Positions 1 to 9,312 of a stretch of 64,000 bases of DNA are shown here, piece by piece. The notes beneath the pieces are model-generated. The model was not told the DNA's origin. It ran no database searches and saw only the letters and a list, made by a program, of their open reading frames with translations. Source of the stretch: CADEDH01 sp047974625 (GTDB taxonomy: Bacteria > Actinomycetota > Acidimicrobiia > Acidimicrobiales > SZUA-35); NCBI GenBank assembly GCA_047974625.1, contig JBKECK010000004.1, positions 1 to 64,000 on the forward strand, written 5' to 3'. Position 1 is the first letter of the stretch, and each line of letters opens with the position of its first letter. A program made the position numbers and the translations under genes.

Positions 1-1
1 C

Positions 2-1678
2 GTGGCCCACGCCGAGGCCAACGGCGTGGCCAGCGAGGCCCTGCGAGGCACCACCCAGAACGACATCGTCATGGAGTACCTGAGCCGGGGCACCTACATC
101 TTCCCGCCGGTGCCGAGCCGGCGGCTCATCGTCGACATGTTCGCCTACTGCTCCCGGCACGTCCCCCGGTGGAACCCGATGAACGTGTGCTCCTACCACC
201 TGCAGGAGGCGGGGGCCACGCCGGTGCAGGAGATCGCCTACTCCCTGGCCTGCGCCGTCGGGGTACTCGACGCGGTACGGGATTCGGGCCAGGTGCCGGC
301 GGAGCACTTCGAGGCCGTGGTCGGCTCCATGTCGTTCTTCGTCAACTCCGGGATCCGGTTCGTGGAGGAGACCTGCAAGATGCGGGCCTTCACCGGGATG
401 TGGGATCGGATCACCGCCGAGCGCTACGGGGTGGCCGACCCGAAGGCCCGCCGCTTCCGCTACGGGGTGCAGGTCAACTCCCTCGGCCTGACCGAGGCCC
501 AGCCGGAGAACAACATGCACCGGATCGTGCTGGAGGCCCTGGGGGTGACGCTCTCGCGCGACGCCCGGGCCCGGTCCCTCCAGCTCCCGGCCTGGAACGA
601 GGCCCTCGGCCTGCCCCGCCCGTGGGATCAGCAGTGGTCGTTGCGGGTCCAGCAGATCCTGGCCTTCGAGACCGACCTGCTGGAGTACGACGACATCTTC
701 GCCGGCTCCCACGTGATCGAGGGCCGCACCAACGAACTGGTGGACGCGGCCACCGCCGAGCTCGACGAGATCCTCGAGATGGGTGGTGCGTTCGAGGCCA
801 TCGACGAGCTCAAGGGCCGGCTGGTACGGTCGAACGCCGAACGGGTCCGCCGTATCGAGTCCGGCGACCAGACCGTGGTGGGGGTCAACGCCTTCGTCGA
901 CACCGCCCCGTCGCCCCTCGGCGGTTCGGAGAGCATCCTGCGGGTCGACCCGGCCGTCCAGGCCGAGATGATCGCCGACGTGGAGAAGTGGCGGGCCCGC
1001 CGGGACACCGCCGCCGTCACCACCGCCCTGGACGAACTCCGGCGGGCGGCCGAGTCGGGCGACAACGTGATGGAGCCCAGCATCCGGCTGGCCAGGGCCG
1101 GGGGCACCACCGGCGAATGGGCCGACGCCCTGCGAGAGGTGTTCGGCGAGTTCCGGGCGCCGACCGGGGTCGGTTCGGCCGGGGCCACCGTGCTCAGCGG
1201 GGACGCGGCGGCGTTCCAACGGATCTCGGCCCGGCTCCGGGCCGTCGCCGGGGGTCCGCCCCGGGTGCTGGTGGCCAAGCCCGGCCTCGACGGCCACTCG
1301 AACGGGGCCGAGCAGATCGCGGTGGCCGCCCGGGACGCCGGGATGGAGGTCATCTACGAGGGGATCCGCTCCACCCCACCCCAGATCGCCGCGGTGGCCC
1401 GCGACGAGGACCCGGACGTGATCGGCCTGTCCATCCTGTCGGGCAGCCACCTGGAGCTGGTGCCGGCCACCCTGGCGGCCCTGGCCGAGGTCGGTGTGGA
1501 CGCCCCGGTGGTGGTGGGCGGGATCATCCCCCCGGAGGACCAGGCCGCCCTCCTCGACGCCGGGGTGGCGGCGGTGTTCACCCCGAAGGACTACGAGATC
1601 TCCCAGATCGTGGGACGGCTCGCCGACCTGGCCCTCGCCCACCGCGACGGCCAGGGTCACGGGTTGGCGACGCGGTAG
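2..1678 (+). CDS. ecm: Ethylmalonyl-CoA mutase (MeaA/Ecm type), 5' end cut by the window
   Basis: This is a B12-dependent acyl-CoA mutase that should interconvert (2R)-ethylmalonyl-CoA and (2S)-methylsuccinyl-CoA in the ethylmalonyl-CoA pathway. The 558 visible residues start inside the TIM-barrel domain (RGTYIFPP, NPMNVCSYHLQEAGATP near the start) and end with a cobalamin-binding domain from about residue 420 (KPGLDGHSNGAEQIA, with the base-off DGH motif; then GLSILSGSH and VVVGGIIPPED). The LDGHSNGAEQIA and YEGIR signatures fit MeaA/Ecm better than plain methylmalonyl-CoA mutase. Family members are about 650-680 residues, so roughly 110-130 N-terminal residues lie upstream, and the GTG at base 2 is probably an internal codon. 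The ccr gene at 53115 supplies the preceding step. Substrate choice is inferred from motif similarity. Confidence 0.87.
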   Translation: MAHAEANGVASEALRGTTQNDIVMEYLSRGTYIFPPVPSRRLIVDMFAYCSRHVPRWNPMNVCSYHLQEAGATPVQEIAYSLACAVGVLDAVRDSGQVPAEHFEAVVGSMSFFVNSGIRFVEETCKMRAFTGMWDRITAERYGVADPKARRFRYGVQVNSLGLTEAQPENNMHRIVLEALGVTLSRDARARSLQLPAWNEALGLPRPWDQQWSLRVQQILAFETDLLEYDDIFAGSHVIEGRTNELVDAATAELDEILEMGGAFEAIDELKGRLVRSNAERVRRIESGDQTVVGVNAFVDTAPSPLGGSESILRVDPAVQAEMIADVEKWRARRDTAAVTTALDELRRAAESGDNVMEPSIRLARAGGTTGEWADALREVFGEFRAPTGVGSAGATVLSGDAAAFQRISARLRAVAGGPPRVLVAKPGLDGHSNGAEQIAVAARDAGMEVIYEGIRSTPPQIAAVARDEDPDVIGLSILSGSHLELVPATLAALAEVGVDAPVVVGGIIPPEDQAALLDAGVAAVFTPKDYEISQIVGRLADLALAHRDGQGHGLATR

Positions 1679-1777
1679 TCCTGGCATCCGTGCCCCGGGC
1701 CGGGCATGCTGCCTGCGGGACGGCGCTCAATGCCGTGGCGGTCCACGCCGACATGAACCACGGATGGATGATTGTAA

Positions 1778-2710
1778 ATGAAGCTACGGACGGTTCTTCC
1801 CGGACTGGGTATCGCCGCGGCCGGTTTCGGCCTGGCCGCGCTGGTGGTGGACCGCTCCCCGATGGGGCTGCTGGCCGGCGTGCTCGGCCTCATCGCCGGG
1901 TCCCTGGCCGTGGTCCTCCCGCGCCGGGAGGACTCCGCCGACACCGCCGGGTCCCTGGCCGTGGTCCTCCCGCGCCGGGAGGACTCCGCCGACACCGCCG
2001 GGAGACGCCCGGCCGGCGACAACACCGCCGGGAGACGCCCGGCCGGCCACAACACCGCCGGGAGACGCCCGGCCGGCCACAACACCGCCGGGAGACGCCC
2101 GGAGGCGTCGGCGGGACCGGACCATCCCCGGACGCCCGGGGCCGACGAACCGATCACCCTGGACGGGCCACCCCCCGGCCCGGAGTCCGCTGACGACCAG
2201 CCAGCCGCCCCAGAGGACGTGACCCCGGCGGGCGGGGCCGCCGACGGGGCCCTGGTCGATCCCGACACGGGCCTGTTCGGCGAGGAGTTCTTCCGGGTGG
2301 TCACCGAGTCCCGGATCGCCGCGGCCCGGCGCCACCTCCGTCCCGTGTCCCTGGTGCTGGTGGAGGTCGTGGAGGGGCTCCCGGCCGCGCCCACCCCGGT
2401 GGACTCCCGGACGGTGTCGACCTCGATCACCACCACCCTCCGAGAGGCTGACATCGCCTGCCGCCTCCACAACGGCTACTTCGCCCTGCTGCTCGAGGAC
2501 ACCCCCGAGAACGGGGCGATCTGGACCGTGGAACGGATCCGCCGGCACCTGGCCGAGACCACCGCCGGCAAGACCCTCTGGGCCGGGGTGGCCTGCTACC
2601 CGGCCCACGCCTTCAGCCACGCCGAACTGGTGGCCGCGGCCGAGAATGCCCTGGTGGCCGCCCGCGAATGGCAGCAGGACCGCATCGAGGTCGCCACCCT
2701 CGCCCCCTGA
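1778..2710 (+). CDS. Membrane-anchored degenerate GGDEF-like protein with internal tandem repeats
   Basis: The 310-residue protein opens with a hydrophobic hairpin at residues 5-48 (LGIAAAGFGLAALVV, then GLLAGVLGLIAGSLAVVL), probably anchoring it in the membrane. Residues 42-110 are low complexity and made of DNA-level tandem repeats. The C-terminal part from about residue 160 follows the GGDEF fold: DPDTGLFGEEFF matches the DxLTGLxNRxxF entry motif, and ADIACRLHNGYFALLLEDT occupies the GGDEF signature site. RLHNGYF replaces GG(D/E)EF, so cyclase activity is not expected. A role as c-di-GMP effector or structural domain is inference. The gene begins 99 bases after ecm on the same strand with no close coupling. 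Confidence 0.7.
   Translation: MKLRTVLPGLGIAAAGFGLAALVVDRSPMGLLAGVLGLIAGSLAVVLPRREDSADTAGSLAVVLPRREDSADTAGRRPAGDNTAGRRPAGHNTAGRRPAGHNTAGRRPEASAGPDHPRTPGADEPITLDGPPPGPESADDQPAAPEDVTPAGGAADGALVDPDTGLFGEEFFRVVTESRIAAARRHLRPVSLVLVEVVEGLPAAPTPVDSRTVSTSITTTLREADIACRLHNGYFALLLEDTPENGAIWTVERIRRHLAETTAGKTLWAGVACYPAHAFSHAELVAAAENALVAAREWQQDRIEVATLAP
1901..2103 (+). repeat. In-frame tandem repeats: 51 bp x2, then 30 bp x3.4
   Basis: Two perfect 51-bp copies (1901-1951 and 1952-2002, 17 residues each, containing VVLPRREDSADTAG) are followed by 30-bp units beginning at 2001, 2031, 2061 and 2091 (10 residues each, GRRPAGHNTA). The units are multiples of three and nearly identical, so they are recent, frame-preserving expansions inside the linker of the GGDEF-like gene. 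Copy number probably varies between strains. Confidence 0.93.
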
Positions 2711-2775
2711 GGGGCGGCGGTCGCGCCGTTCACCCCTCCCTGGCGGGCCGGGTCCGGGCCCGCACCTCGGGAGCG

Positions 2776-3945
2776 TCAGTCGGCCCGGTCGGTGGAGCCG
2801 GCACCGGGCTCGGGGCGGAGCGGTCCGAGCACGGCTTCGTTGTCGGCCCCCAGGGTCCGGCCGGGCCACCGGAGCTGGGCCGGCGTGGCCGACAGGCGGG
2901 CCACCGCACCCTGCATGGCCAGGCCGTCGACGGTGGGGAACATCCCCCGGTCCACGGCGTGGGGATCGGCGCACAGCTGGGCCACGTCGTAGACCTCGGC
3001 GGCGGCCGCGTCGGCCCGGGCCAGCTGGTCCATGGCGTCGGTCAGGGTCCGCTCCGCCATCCAGGCGGCCATCCGCTCCTCGATCAGGTCGCGGTGCTCC
3101 ATCCGCCCGGTGTTGGCCCGGAGCCGGTCGTCGTCGCCGAGACCGATCAGCTCCAACACCCGGGCGGCCACCGAGTCGGCCGACGTCGACACCGCCACCC
3201 ACTGGTCGTCCGAGGTCCGGTAGGCGCCGCGGGGCACCGAGTACGGCAGCCCCGAACCGAGCCGGGGCTGCTGGATCCCCTCCTTCAGCCACAGGGCGGG
3301 CAGGGGCCCCAGGAGCTGGACCAGGCTTTCGATCAGGTTGACGTCCACCACCTGCCCGACCCCGGAGTGGACCGCCACCATGGTGGCGAACGCCGCGGCC
3401 AGGGCGGTGACCTCGTCGGTGAGGGCCACCGGCGGCAGGGTCGGCGGTCCGTCGGCGTCGCCGTTGAGGGCGGCGAAGCCCGACATGGCCTCGGCCAGGG
3501 TGGCGAACCCGGGCCGGTCCCGGTACGGGCCGGTCTGCCCGAACGCGGTGACCCGGGTGATCACCAGGGACGGGTTCCGATCCAGGAGCACCCGGGGCCC
3601 GAGGCCGAGCGCCTCCAGCTTGCCCGGCCGCATGTTCTCCACCACCACGTCGGCCCGGTCGATCAGGCCCAGCAGCCGGTCCCGGCCGCCCTCGGACCGG
3701 AGGTCGATCTCCACGAACCGCTTGTTCCGATTGGAGAGCTTGAAGAAGTAGGTGAGGTCGTCGTCGGGATCCCGCCAACCCAGGTTCCGTGCCGAATCGC
3801 CGACGCCGGGCCGTTCGACCTTGATCACGTCGGCCCCGAAGTCGGCCAGGTGACGGGCACAGCCCGGGCCGGCGAGCACGGTCGACAGGTCGAGGACGGT
3901 CAGGTCGGCCAGGGGACCGATGCGAGGGGATGGGTCAGCGTCCAT
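2776..3945 (-). CDS. CaiB/BaiF family (class III) CoA transferase
   Basis: The protein belongs to the class III CoA-transferase family, which moves CoA between carboxylic acids through an aspartyl-CoA anhydride. Family signatures are present: LDLSTVLAGPGCARHLADFGADVIKVE at the N-terminus (rendered here as two adjoining parts, LDLSTVLAGPGC and ADFGADVIKVE), YFFKLSNRNKR, ADVVVENMRPGKLEALGLG and ITRVTAFGQTGPY. Length (389 residues from the chosen ATG at 3945) is typical. An upstream start at 3978 would add 11 residues without family similarity. The substrate cannot be read from sequence. Mesaconyl-CoA, formyl-CoA or carnitine-type transferases are all in this family, so a link to the nearby ecm is only a possibility. 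Confidence 0.88.
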   Translation of the reverse strand: MDADPSPRIGPLADLTVLDLSTVLAGPGCARHLADFGADVIKVERPGVGDSARNLGWRDPDDDLTYFFKLSNRNKRFVEIDLRSEGGRDRLLGLIDRADVVVENMRPGKLEALGLGPRVLLDRNPSLVITRVTAFGQTGPYRDRPGFATLAEAMSGFAALNGDADGPPTLPPVALTDEVTALAAAFATMVAVHSGVGQVVDVNLIESLVQLLGPLPALWLKEGIQQPRLGSGLPYSVPRGAYRTSDDQWVAVSTSADSVAARVLELIGLGDDDRLRANTGRMEHRDLIEERMAAWMAERTLTDAMDQLARADAAAAEVYDVAQLCADPHAVDRGMFPTVDGLAMQGAVARLSATPAQLRWPGRTLGADNEAVLGPLRPEPGAGSTDRAD

Positions 3946-4048
3946 GTGGGCACGATAGGGCGGCCCACCGACGGGCACGATGCGGTGCCGAGCCTCCCGG
4001 TTGACCTAGCATCGGAGCCAACCGAGGAGCATACACCGGGGGTGCTAG

Positions 4049-4720
4049 TTGACCACCTCACCGAGTTCCGACCGTGGCCGATGGGCCGTCACGGTGAATC
4101 CCATCCGGTCGGACGCGGACCGGCCGTCGGGGCACGCCGGGGCCCGGGCCGGCAGGGCCGTCCCGGGGCCACCCGATCTGCTCACCGTCGGACTCCGAAC
4201 CGCGGGCTGGCTGACCGCCTCCACCCTGGCCGTCGCCATCGTCGTGTCCGCCACCGGCCTGGTCGGCTCCGTCGTAAGCTGGGTCCTGGTGGCGGGGGCC
4301 GTGGCCGCCGGCCTCACCCCGTCGGTATGGACGCTCGGTGTCCGTCGCTACCCAGCGGAGATCCACCTCCACGACATCACCCCGGCCACCCGGGCCGCGG
4401 TGCGGGCGGCGTCGGTGCAGGCCGACCGGCTGTGGCGGGCCGCCCACCTGGTCCCGCCCGGGCCGGTGGCCGACCACCTGACCGACCTGGCCACCACCGC
4501 CGACCGGTACCTCGAATCACTGGCCGCCCTCGGTCCGGAATCGTCCGGGGCGTCCGGACAGATCGTGACCGACCTGACCGACCTGGCCGACGCGGCCGAG
4601 CGGCTGGCGCACTCCCGGGCCCCGTCGGTGCCCACCCCGCTCCAGGACCTGGCCGAACGGACCGATCTGATGACCCGGGCCCTGGCTGAGGACATCGACC
4701 CACGGAGTCCCCTGCCCTGA
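4049..4720 (+). CDS. Hypothetical two-helix membrane protein
   Basis: I do not recognise a named family. The 223-residue product has a polar N-terminus, two adjoining hydrophobic segments at about residues 44-95 (LTASTLAVAIVVSATGLVG and VVSWVLVAGAVAAGL), and a cytoplasmic-looking helical C-terminal domain of about 125 residues rich in Ala, Asp, Leu and Arg (for example RAAVRAASVQADRLWRAA). The start is a TTG preceded by a G-rich stretch. It lies 45 bases upstream of the CDF transporter on the same strand and may be co-transcribed with it. No function is proposed. Confidence 0.6.
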   Translation: MTTSPSSDRGRWAVTVNPIRSDADRPSGHAGARAGRAVPGPPDLLTVGLRTAGWLTASTLAVAIVVSATGLVGSVVSWVLVAGAVAAGLTPSVWTLGVRRYPAEIHLHDITPATRAAVRAASVQADRLWRAAHLVPPGPVADHLTDLATTADRYLESLAALGPESSGASGQIVTDLTDLADAAERLAHSRAPSVPTPLQDLAERTDLMTRALAEDIDPRSPLP

Positions 4721-4765
4721 GCTTGCCCATAGTCTGAGCGTCTCGACTGGGCGCGGAGGTGTGGC

Positions 4766-5701
4766 ATGTCAGCGGGTGGGGAGCAGAGCAGCAGGGCCGT
4801 GACGGCGGCCCTGCTGGCCAATCTCGGGATCGCCGTGGCCAAGCTGATCGGCTTCCTGATCACCCGGTCGTCCTCGATGCTGGCCGAGGCGATCCACTCC
4901 GTGGCCGACAGCGGCAACGAAGCCCTGCTCCTCCTCGGCGACCGGCGGGCCCGCCATCCCGCGGACGGCCAGCACCAGTTCGGCTACGGGCGCGAACGCT
5001 ACTTCTGGAGCTTCGTGGTGGCCCTGGTGCTGTTCGCTCTCGGCTCGGCTTTCGCTGTGGGCGAGGGAATCGAGAAGATCCTGAACCCCCACGAGCTGGA
5101 CAACGTCCCGGTGGCCCTGGGCATCCTCGTGTTGGCCATGGTCCTGGAGAGCCTCAGTTTCCGCACCGCAATCGCCGAGGCCCGCCCCCGAAAAGGGCAG
5201 CAGTCGTGGTGGAGTTTCATCCGGACGTCCCGGATCCCCGAATTGCCGGTGGTGATCCTGGAGGATTTCGGGGCGTTGTGCGGGCTCGTCATCGCCTTCG
5301 TCGCCGTCAGCCTGTCCGCCATCACCGGCGATCCCTTGTGGGACGGGCTGGGCACCCTGGCCATCGGCATCCTGCTCGGTGTGATCGCTGTGGTCCTCGT
5401 GATCGAGATGCGTAGCCTCCTCATCGGGGAGGGCGCCCACCCCGACGACATGGAGAAGATCCGGGTCGCCATCACGGACGCCCCCGGCGTCCGGGAGCTG
5501 TTGAACCTCCGCACCGAACACATCGGGCCCCAGGAGTTGCTGGTGGGAGCCAAGGTTATGTTCGACCCTGATCTGGGGGTGGAGGGTCTCGCCCGCGCCG
5601 TCGACGGGGTGGAGGCCGCGGTGAGGGCCGACGTGCCCTACGCCCACCCCATCTATGTCGAACCGGACCTGCAGCGAGAGACGGTCGACGAGCGGTCGTA
5701 G
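4766..5701 (+). CDS. Cation diffusion facilitator (CDF) metal/proton antiporter
   Basis: A 311-residue CDF-family exporter of divalent metals (commonly Zn, Mn or Fe) across the cytoplasmic membrane. The family's first metal-binding helix is visible as MLAEAIHSVADSGNE with the HxxxD pair. A second acidic helix reads VVILEDFGALCGL, giving an ED pair where classical CDFs have HD, as in the ZnT9-like branch. About six membrane helices fill residues 10-215. The cytoplasmic metal-sensing C-terminal domain follows from about 225 (DDMEKIRVAITDAPGV). An SD (GGAGGT) sits 7 bases before the ATG. The transported metal is not predictable here. Confidence 0.88.
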   Translation: MSAGGEQSSRAVTAALLANLGIAVAKLIGFLITRSSSMLAEAIHSVADSGNEALLLLGDRRARHPADGQHQFGYGRERYFWSFVVALVLFALGSAFAVGEGIEKILNPHELDNVPVALGILVLAMVLESLSFRTAIAEARPRKGQQSWWSFIRTSRIPELPVVILEDFGALCGLVIAFVAVSLSAITGDPLWDGLGTLAIGILLGVIAVVLVIEMRSLLIGEGAHPDDMEKIRVAITDAPGVRELLNLRTEHIGPQELLVGAKVMFDPDLGVEGLARAVDGVEAAVRADVPYAHPIYVEPDLQRETVDERS

Positions 5702-5769
5702 ACGATCCCGCCCGTCCCCGAACCGACCGGGTGCTGGGTCCGGGACTCGTTTTCCGGTAGAACACCAGT

Positions 5770-6561
5770 GTGCTCAGTGTTCTCTCTCCGGCCAAGACCC
5801 TCGACTACGAGTCACCACTGGCTACGCGAAAGCACTCGCAACCCGAGATGCTGGATCAGGCCGCCGAGCTCGTCGACATCATGCGAACGAAATCGCCCGA
5901 CGACCTCCGGGCCATGATGAGCATCTCGCCGGACCTAGCGGAACTCAACCACGAGCGGTTCTGCGACTGGAGCCGGCCGTTCACCACCGCGAACGCCCGC
6001 CCGGCCATTCTGGCCTTCCACGGCGACGTGTACCTCGGCATGGACGCCCCCCACGAGTTCAACGAGCGGGACTACACCCAGGCCCAGAAGGTGATCCGGA
6101 TCCTGTCCGGGTTGTACGGGCTGTTGCGTCCGTTGGACCTGATGCAGCCCTACCGGCTGGAGATGGGCACCAGGCTCCGGACTCCGTACCCCGATCTGTA
6201 CTCCTACTGGGGCGACCGGATCACCGACGCCGTGGCCGACGCGGCCAAGGCCAGCCCCGGCCCGTCCGCGGTGATCAACCTGGCCTCGGTGGAGTACGCC
6301 AGGGCCATCGACCCCGACCGGCTCGGGTTGCCCATCATCACCCCGAGCTTCCTCGACGAGCGAGACGGTGAGGCCAGGACCATCGCCTTCTTCGCCAAAC
6401 GGGCCCGGGGGGCGATGGCCGGGTGGTTGGTCACCCAGCGGGTCACCACCTTGAAGGGGATCCGGGACTTCCAGGGCCTCGGTTACCGGTACGACGCGGC
6501 GCGTTCCAGCCGCACCCGCCCCGTCTTCGTCCGGTCCGCCCCGGCGGGCCGGCCGGGGTAG
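5770..6561 (+). CDS. yaaA: YaaA (UPF0246) family peroxide-stress protein
   Basis: The 263-residue protein matches YaaA along its length: N-terminal VLSPAKTLDYES, the FHGDVY and YGLLRPLDLMQPYRLEMG blocks, YWGDRI, NLASVEY and the C-terminal IRDFQGLGYRYD. In Escherichia coli YaaA limits free iron and DNA damage during peroxide stress, and the fold binds DNA. Extrapolation to this organism is family-based. Translation begins at a GTG. The gene follows the CDF transporter by 68 bases, and a shared metal or oxidative-stress theme is possible but not shown. Confidence 0.93.
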   Translation: MLSVLSPAKTLDYESPLATRKHSQPEMLDQAAELVDIMRTKSPDDLRAMMSISPDLAELNHERFCDWSRPFTTANARPAILAFHGDVYLGMDAPHEFNERDYTQAQKVIRILSGLYGLLRPLDLMQPYRLEMGTRLRTPYPDLYSYWGDRITDAVADAAKASPGPSAVINLASVEYARAIDPDRLGLPIITPSFLDERDGEARTIAFFAKRARGAMAGWLVTQRVTTLKGIRDFQGLGYRYDAARSSRTRPVFVRSAPAGRPG

Positions 6562-6624
6562 CGACAGGGGCGTCCGGCCACGGGCGCGGCGCCGCGGCCA
6601 ACTCAGATGGCGGTCGAATGACGG

Positions 6625-7500
6625 TCAGATGGCAGTCGCCGGTTTGCGGAGCGTGAGATGGACGCTGGTCCACACCACCGGATCGTGGGCCAACACAATG
6701 TGGGGATACTCCGGCCAATCGAGCTCCGACCACACCAGCTCGCCGTGGACTTCCATATGGGCCCGGACGGTCGCGGCGGCCTTGTCGAACGAAACCGGGG
6801 GGTTGTCGGCGGGGTCCGGTGGATCCCACCGTTGGGGACCGACCACGTCCCAGGGCGCTGACCCGATGACGACCCGTCGAAGCTCCCCGATGTCGAACAT
6901 CAGGATGTCGGGCAGGCCCGGGCCCGGGCCGGCCAGGCGGAACTCGGTACTGACCGAGAACACCCCGCCCGGTCGGAGCACCCGGAACACCTCCTGCATC
7001 GACTGGGTCACGTCGTCGTGGTCGCCGAAGTGCTCGATGGAACTGGAGGAGAAGGCACCGTCGAAACTGTCGTCGTCGTAGTGCAGGTCCCGGCCATCCA
7101 TGTGCTGGGCCACCAGGCGCCGGGGCGACCAGTGCCCGTACCAGTCGGTCCGAGGGTTGACGAGCATGGACGGGTTGGCCGATTCCTCCCACCCGTCGCC
7201 CAGGTACAGGTCGGTGGCGAACACCCGACGGACGTGGTGGGTCAGCCAGAAGATGGTGGGTTCGTTGCCGGCCCCGACCCCGAGGATCTCCTTGTCCTGA
7301 CCGAGGCAACCGGTTGTCGCCAGAGCGCGGCCGGCCTGGGCCACCTCCCAGTGCTTCCGGTACTCCCGACCGGCGGGGAAGTTGGGCCCGAAGCGTTTCG
7401 CTCCGAACGGCACCATCTCCCGGATCCACGGGCGGAGCTGGTCGAAGTCCTGACGACAACAGAGACCGGTGAGCGGGGCGGGACCTGCTGGCGGGAACAT
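6625..7500 (-). CDS. Class I SAM-dependent methyltransferase
   Basis: The product (291 residues from the ATG at 7500) has the methyltransferase fold: motif I EILGVGAGNEPTIFWL, a post-I acidic residue in RVFATDLYLGDGW, motif II/III SFDGAFSSSSIEHFGDHDD and VFRVLRPGGVFSVSTEFRL. The motif I Gly-rich loop (GVGAGNE) binds S-adenosylmethionine. The substrate is unknown, and the WSPRRLVAQHMDGRDL segment resembles methyltransferases found beside glycosyl or surface-polymer genes, but none are next to it here. An upstream start at 7575 is possible, though the extra 25 residues look non-conserved. It converges on yaaA. Confidence 0.8.
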   Translation of the reverse strand: MFPPAGPAPLTGLCCRQDFDQLRPWIREMVPFGAKRFGPNFPAGREYRKHWEVAQAGRALATTGCLGQDKEILGVGAGNEPTIFWLTHHVRRVFATDLYLGDGWEESANPSMLVNPRTDWYGHWSPRRLVAQHMDGRDLHYDDDSFDGAFSSSSIEHFGDHDDVTQSMQEVFRVLRPGGVFSVSTEFRLAGPGPGLPDILMFDIGELRRVVIGSAPWDVVGPQRWDPPDPADNPPVSFDKAAATVRAHMEVHGELVWSELDWPEYPHIVLAHDPVVWTSVHLTLRKPATAI

Positions 7501-7700
7501 GGTTCCACTGTGCTCGTCCCCCGTTGGTGGCCAACGGATGCCGCACATCTGCCCACCGACGACGCCGCGACCCACCGCCTACGGTTCGGGCCCGTCGGGT
7601 CGGCCCCGGGCGGAGACAGCGGCGGTACCCTCCAGACCGGCCAGACCGTCGAGGACCCCTACGCCGGTGACCGGCGACGCAACGTGCTTAGCTTCTGGGC

Positions 7701-9299
7701 ATGAAACAGGACGTACCGGGCGTGACGGATCTCGAAGAGCCGGCCATCCGCCTCAACTTCGAGCCCACCACCCTGCTCCATCCGGCGGCCGTGCAGTGGC
7801 TGATCACGGCAGTCGGTTTCGCCGCCATCTCGATCTGGCCCGAGCGATCGGACGGGCCACTGAGCGTAGTGGTCGGCAGCGCCATGGTGGCCATCGGGGC
7901 GTCCCGGGTCCTAGCCGGGAGCCGGAGCCGGGGCCGCCGCTGGCTCGAGGCCGGGATGGGTGTGCTCATTCTCGTCCTCGGGATGGCGGTGCTCGTCGCC
8001 CGAGCCTCCGACGAGGTCACGTTGGCCCGCCTGGTGGCCGCGGTCCTGGTCTTCGAGGGTGTCCGCCGGTTCCTCGTCAAACCGGTCGACGGGACCCGGG
8101 CCTCCGTCGTCTACCCGATCGTGCTGTTGGGGGCCGGGGCGCTCATCGCCTTGTTCCCCCGGGAGATGCTGGGCCTCCTCACCGGGATCCTGGCCATCAG
8201 CGCCATGGGGACCGCCCTCATCGTCATCGGTGAGCTGAACGCAACCCCCGCCTCCGAGCGGACGGGCCGCTCGTCGCGATCCCTGATCGCCGACTGGTTC
8301 GAGCATCGTCCCCGCTCGGTGGAGGAACGCGAGGACGTGTACGCCAAGGTGTTCTTCGAGGGGGACAGCTACGGAACCCGCCTCGGCCGCTTCTTCGCCC
8401 TGATGGGGTTCGCCGCCGCCCTGGCTGCGCTCGGGGTGGTGAGCGACTCCACCGCGGTGGTGATCGGCGCCATGCTCGTCGCCCCGCTGATGACCCCCCT
8501 GATGGGGGTGGCGGTGTCACTGTCGATGGGGTGGCCCCACCGCCTGGCCCGGGCGGCGGCGGTAGCCGCCGGCGGCGCCCTGTGGGCCATCTCGATCGGC
8601 GTGCTCGTCGGCCTGCAGCTCGGCAACTTCATCGACGTGGCCACCAACAGCCAGATCCAGGCCCGGATCTCCCCCACCGTCATCGACCTGCTCGTGGCCA
8701 TGGCGGCCGGGGCCGCCGGCGCCTACGGGCTGTCCCGGCCCGACGTGTCGGATTCGCTGCCTGGGGTGGCCATCGCCATCTCCCTGGTGCCTCCCTTGAC
8801 CGTGGTGGGCATCTGCTACGCGCAGGGGGCGGTGACCGAGGGCAACGGGGCACTGCTGCTGTTCCTCACCAACGCCATCTCGATCATGATCGTGGGGGCG
8901 ATCACCTTCGTGCTGACCGGGCAGACATCGATGCACGAGCTGGCCGCGGGCCAGCGGCACGTCCGCACCGCGGTGCTGGCCCTGGCGGCCATGGCCGCGG
9001 TGGTGTTCGCCGGGCTGTTCCTCAACGGTGAGGCCCTGGTCTCGCAGGCGATCAACGAGGGGTTCATCCGGTCCGACGTGACCGACTGGGTGGCCGGGGC
9101 CGACGGCTACACCATCGCCGATCTGACCATCAACCCCGGCTCGGTCGACGTGACGATCACGGGCCCGGTCGGCGTCGATCCTCCGCCCACCCAGCAGCTC
9201 GCCGACGAGATCGCCGGTTCGGTCAAAGGAAAGGTGGACGTGACGGTGAGGGTGATCCGCTCCGAGCTGGAGGCGGTCACCACCGAACCGGCCGGCTGA
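7701..9299 (+). CDS. DUF389 membrane protein with an N-terminal HdeD-like membrane domain
   Basis: The C-terminal part, from about residue 220, is a DUF389 domain. GAMLVAPLMTPLMGVAVSL, the Gly/Ala-rich membrane helices, AAGAAGAYGLSRPDVSDSLPG and AIAISLVPPLTVVG are its hallmarks. Residues 25-180 form a separate block of about six hydrophobic helices with the spacing of HdeD/DUF308 proteins (ISIWPERSDGPLSVVVGSAMV, shown here only by position, and VRRFLVKPVDG), so the 532-residue protein looks like a fusion. The last 60 residues form a small soluble domain containing DLTINPGSVDVTITGP. No biochemical role is established for DUF389. Transcription likely ends at the strong hairpin just after the stop. 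Confidence 0.75.
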   Translation: MKQDVPGVTDLEEPAIRLNFEPTTLLHPAAVQWLITAVGFAAISIWPERSDGPLSVVVGSAMVAIGASRVLAGSRSRGRRWLEAGMGVLILVLGMAVLVARASDEVTLARLVAAVLVFEGVRRFLVKPVDGTRASVVYPIVLLGAGALIALFPREMLGLLTGILAISAMGTALIVIGELNATPASERTGRSSRSLIADWFEHRPRSVEEREDVYAKVFFEGDSYGTRLGRFFALMGFAAALAALGVVSDSTAVVIGAMLVAPLMTPLMGVAVSLSMGWPHRLARAAAVAAGGALWAISIGVLVGLQLGNFIDVATNSQIQARISPTVIDLLVAMAAGAAGAYGLSRPDVSDSLPGVAIAISLVPPLTVVGICYAQGAVTEGNGALLLFLTNAISIMIVGAITFVLTGQTSMHELAAGQRHVRTAVLALAAMAAVVFAGLFLNGEALVSQAINEGFIRSDVTDWVAGADGYTIADLTINPGSVDVTITGPVGVDPPPTQQLADEIAGSVKGKVDVTVRVIRSELEAVTTEPAG

Positions 9300-9312
9300 G
9301 GCGGCGGGGCCG

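Noticed and set aside
169..2193. Long open frame on the plus strand over ecm and the GGDEF-like gene
   Set aside because: It is a frame shadow: its product is Arg/Gly/Pro-rich low complexity with no family motif, while the overlapping frames carry clear conserved domains.
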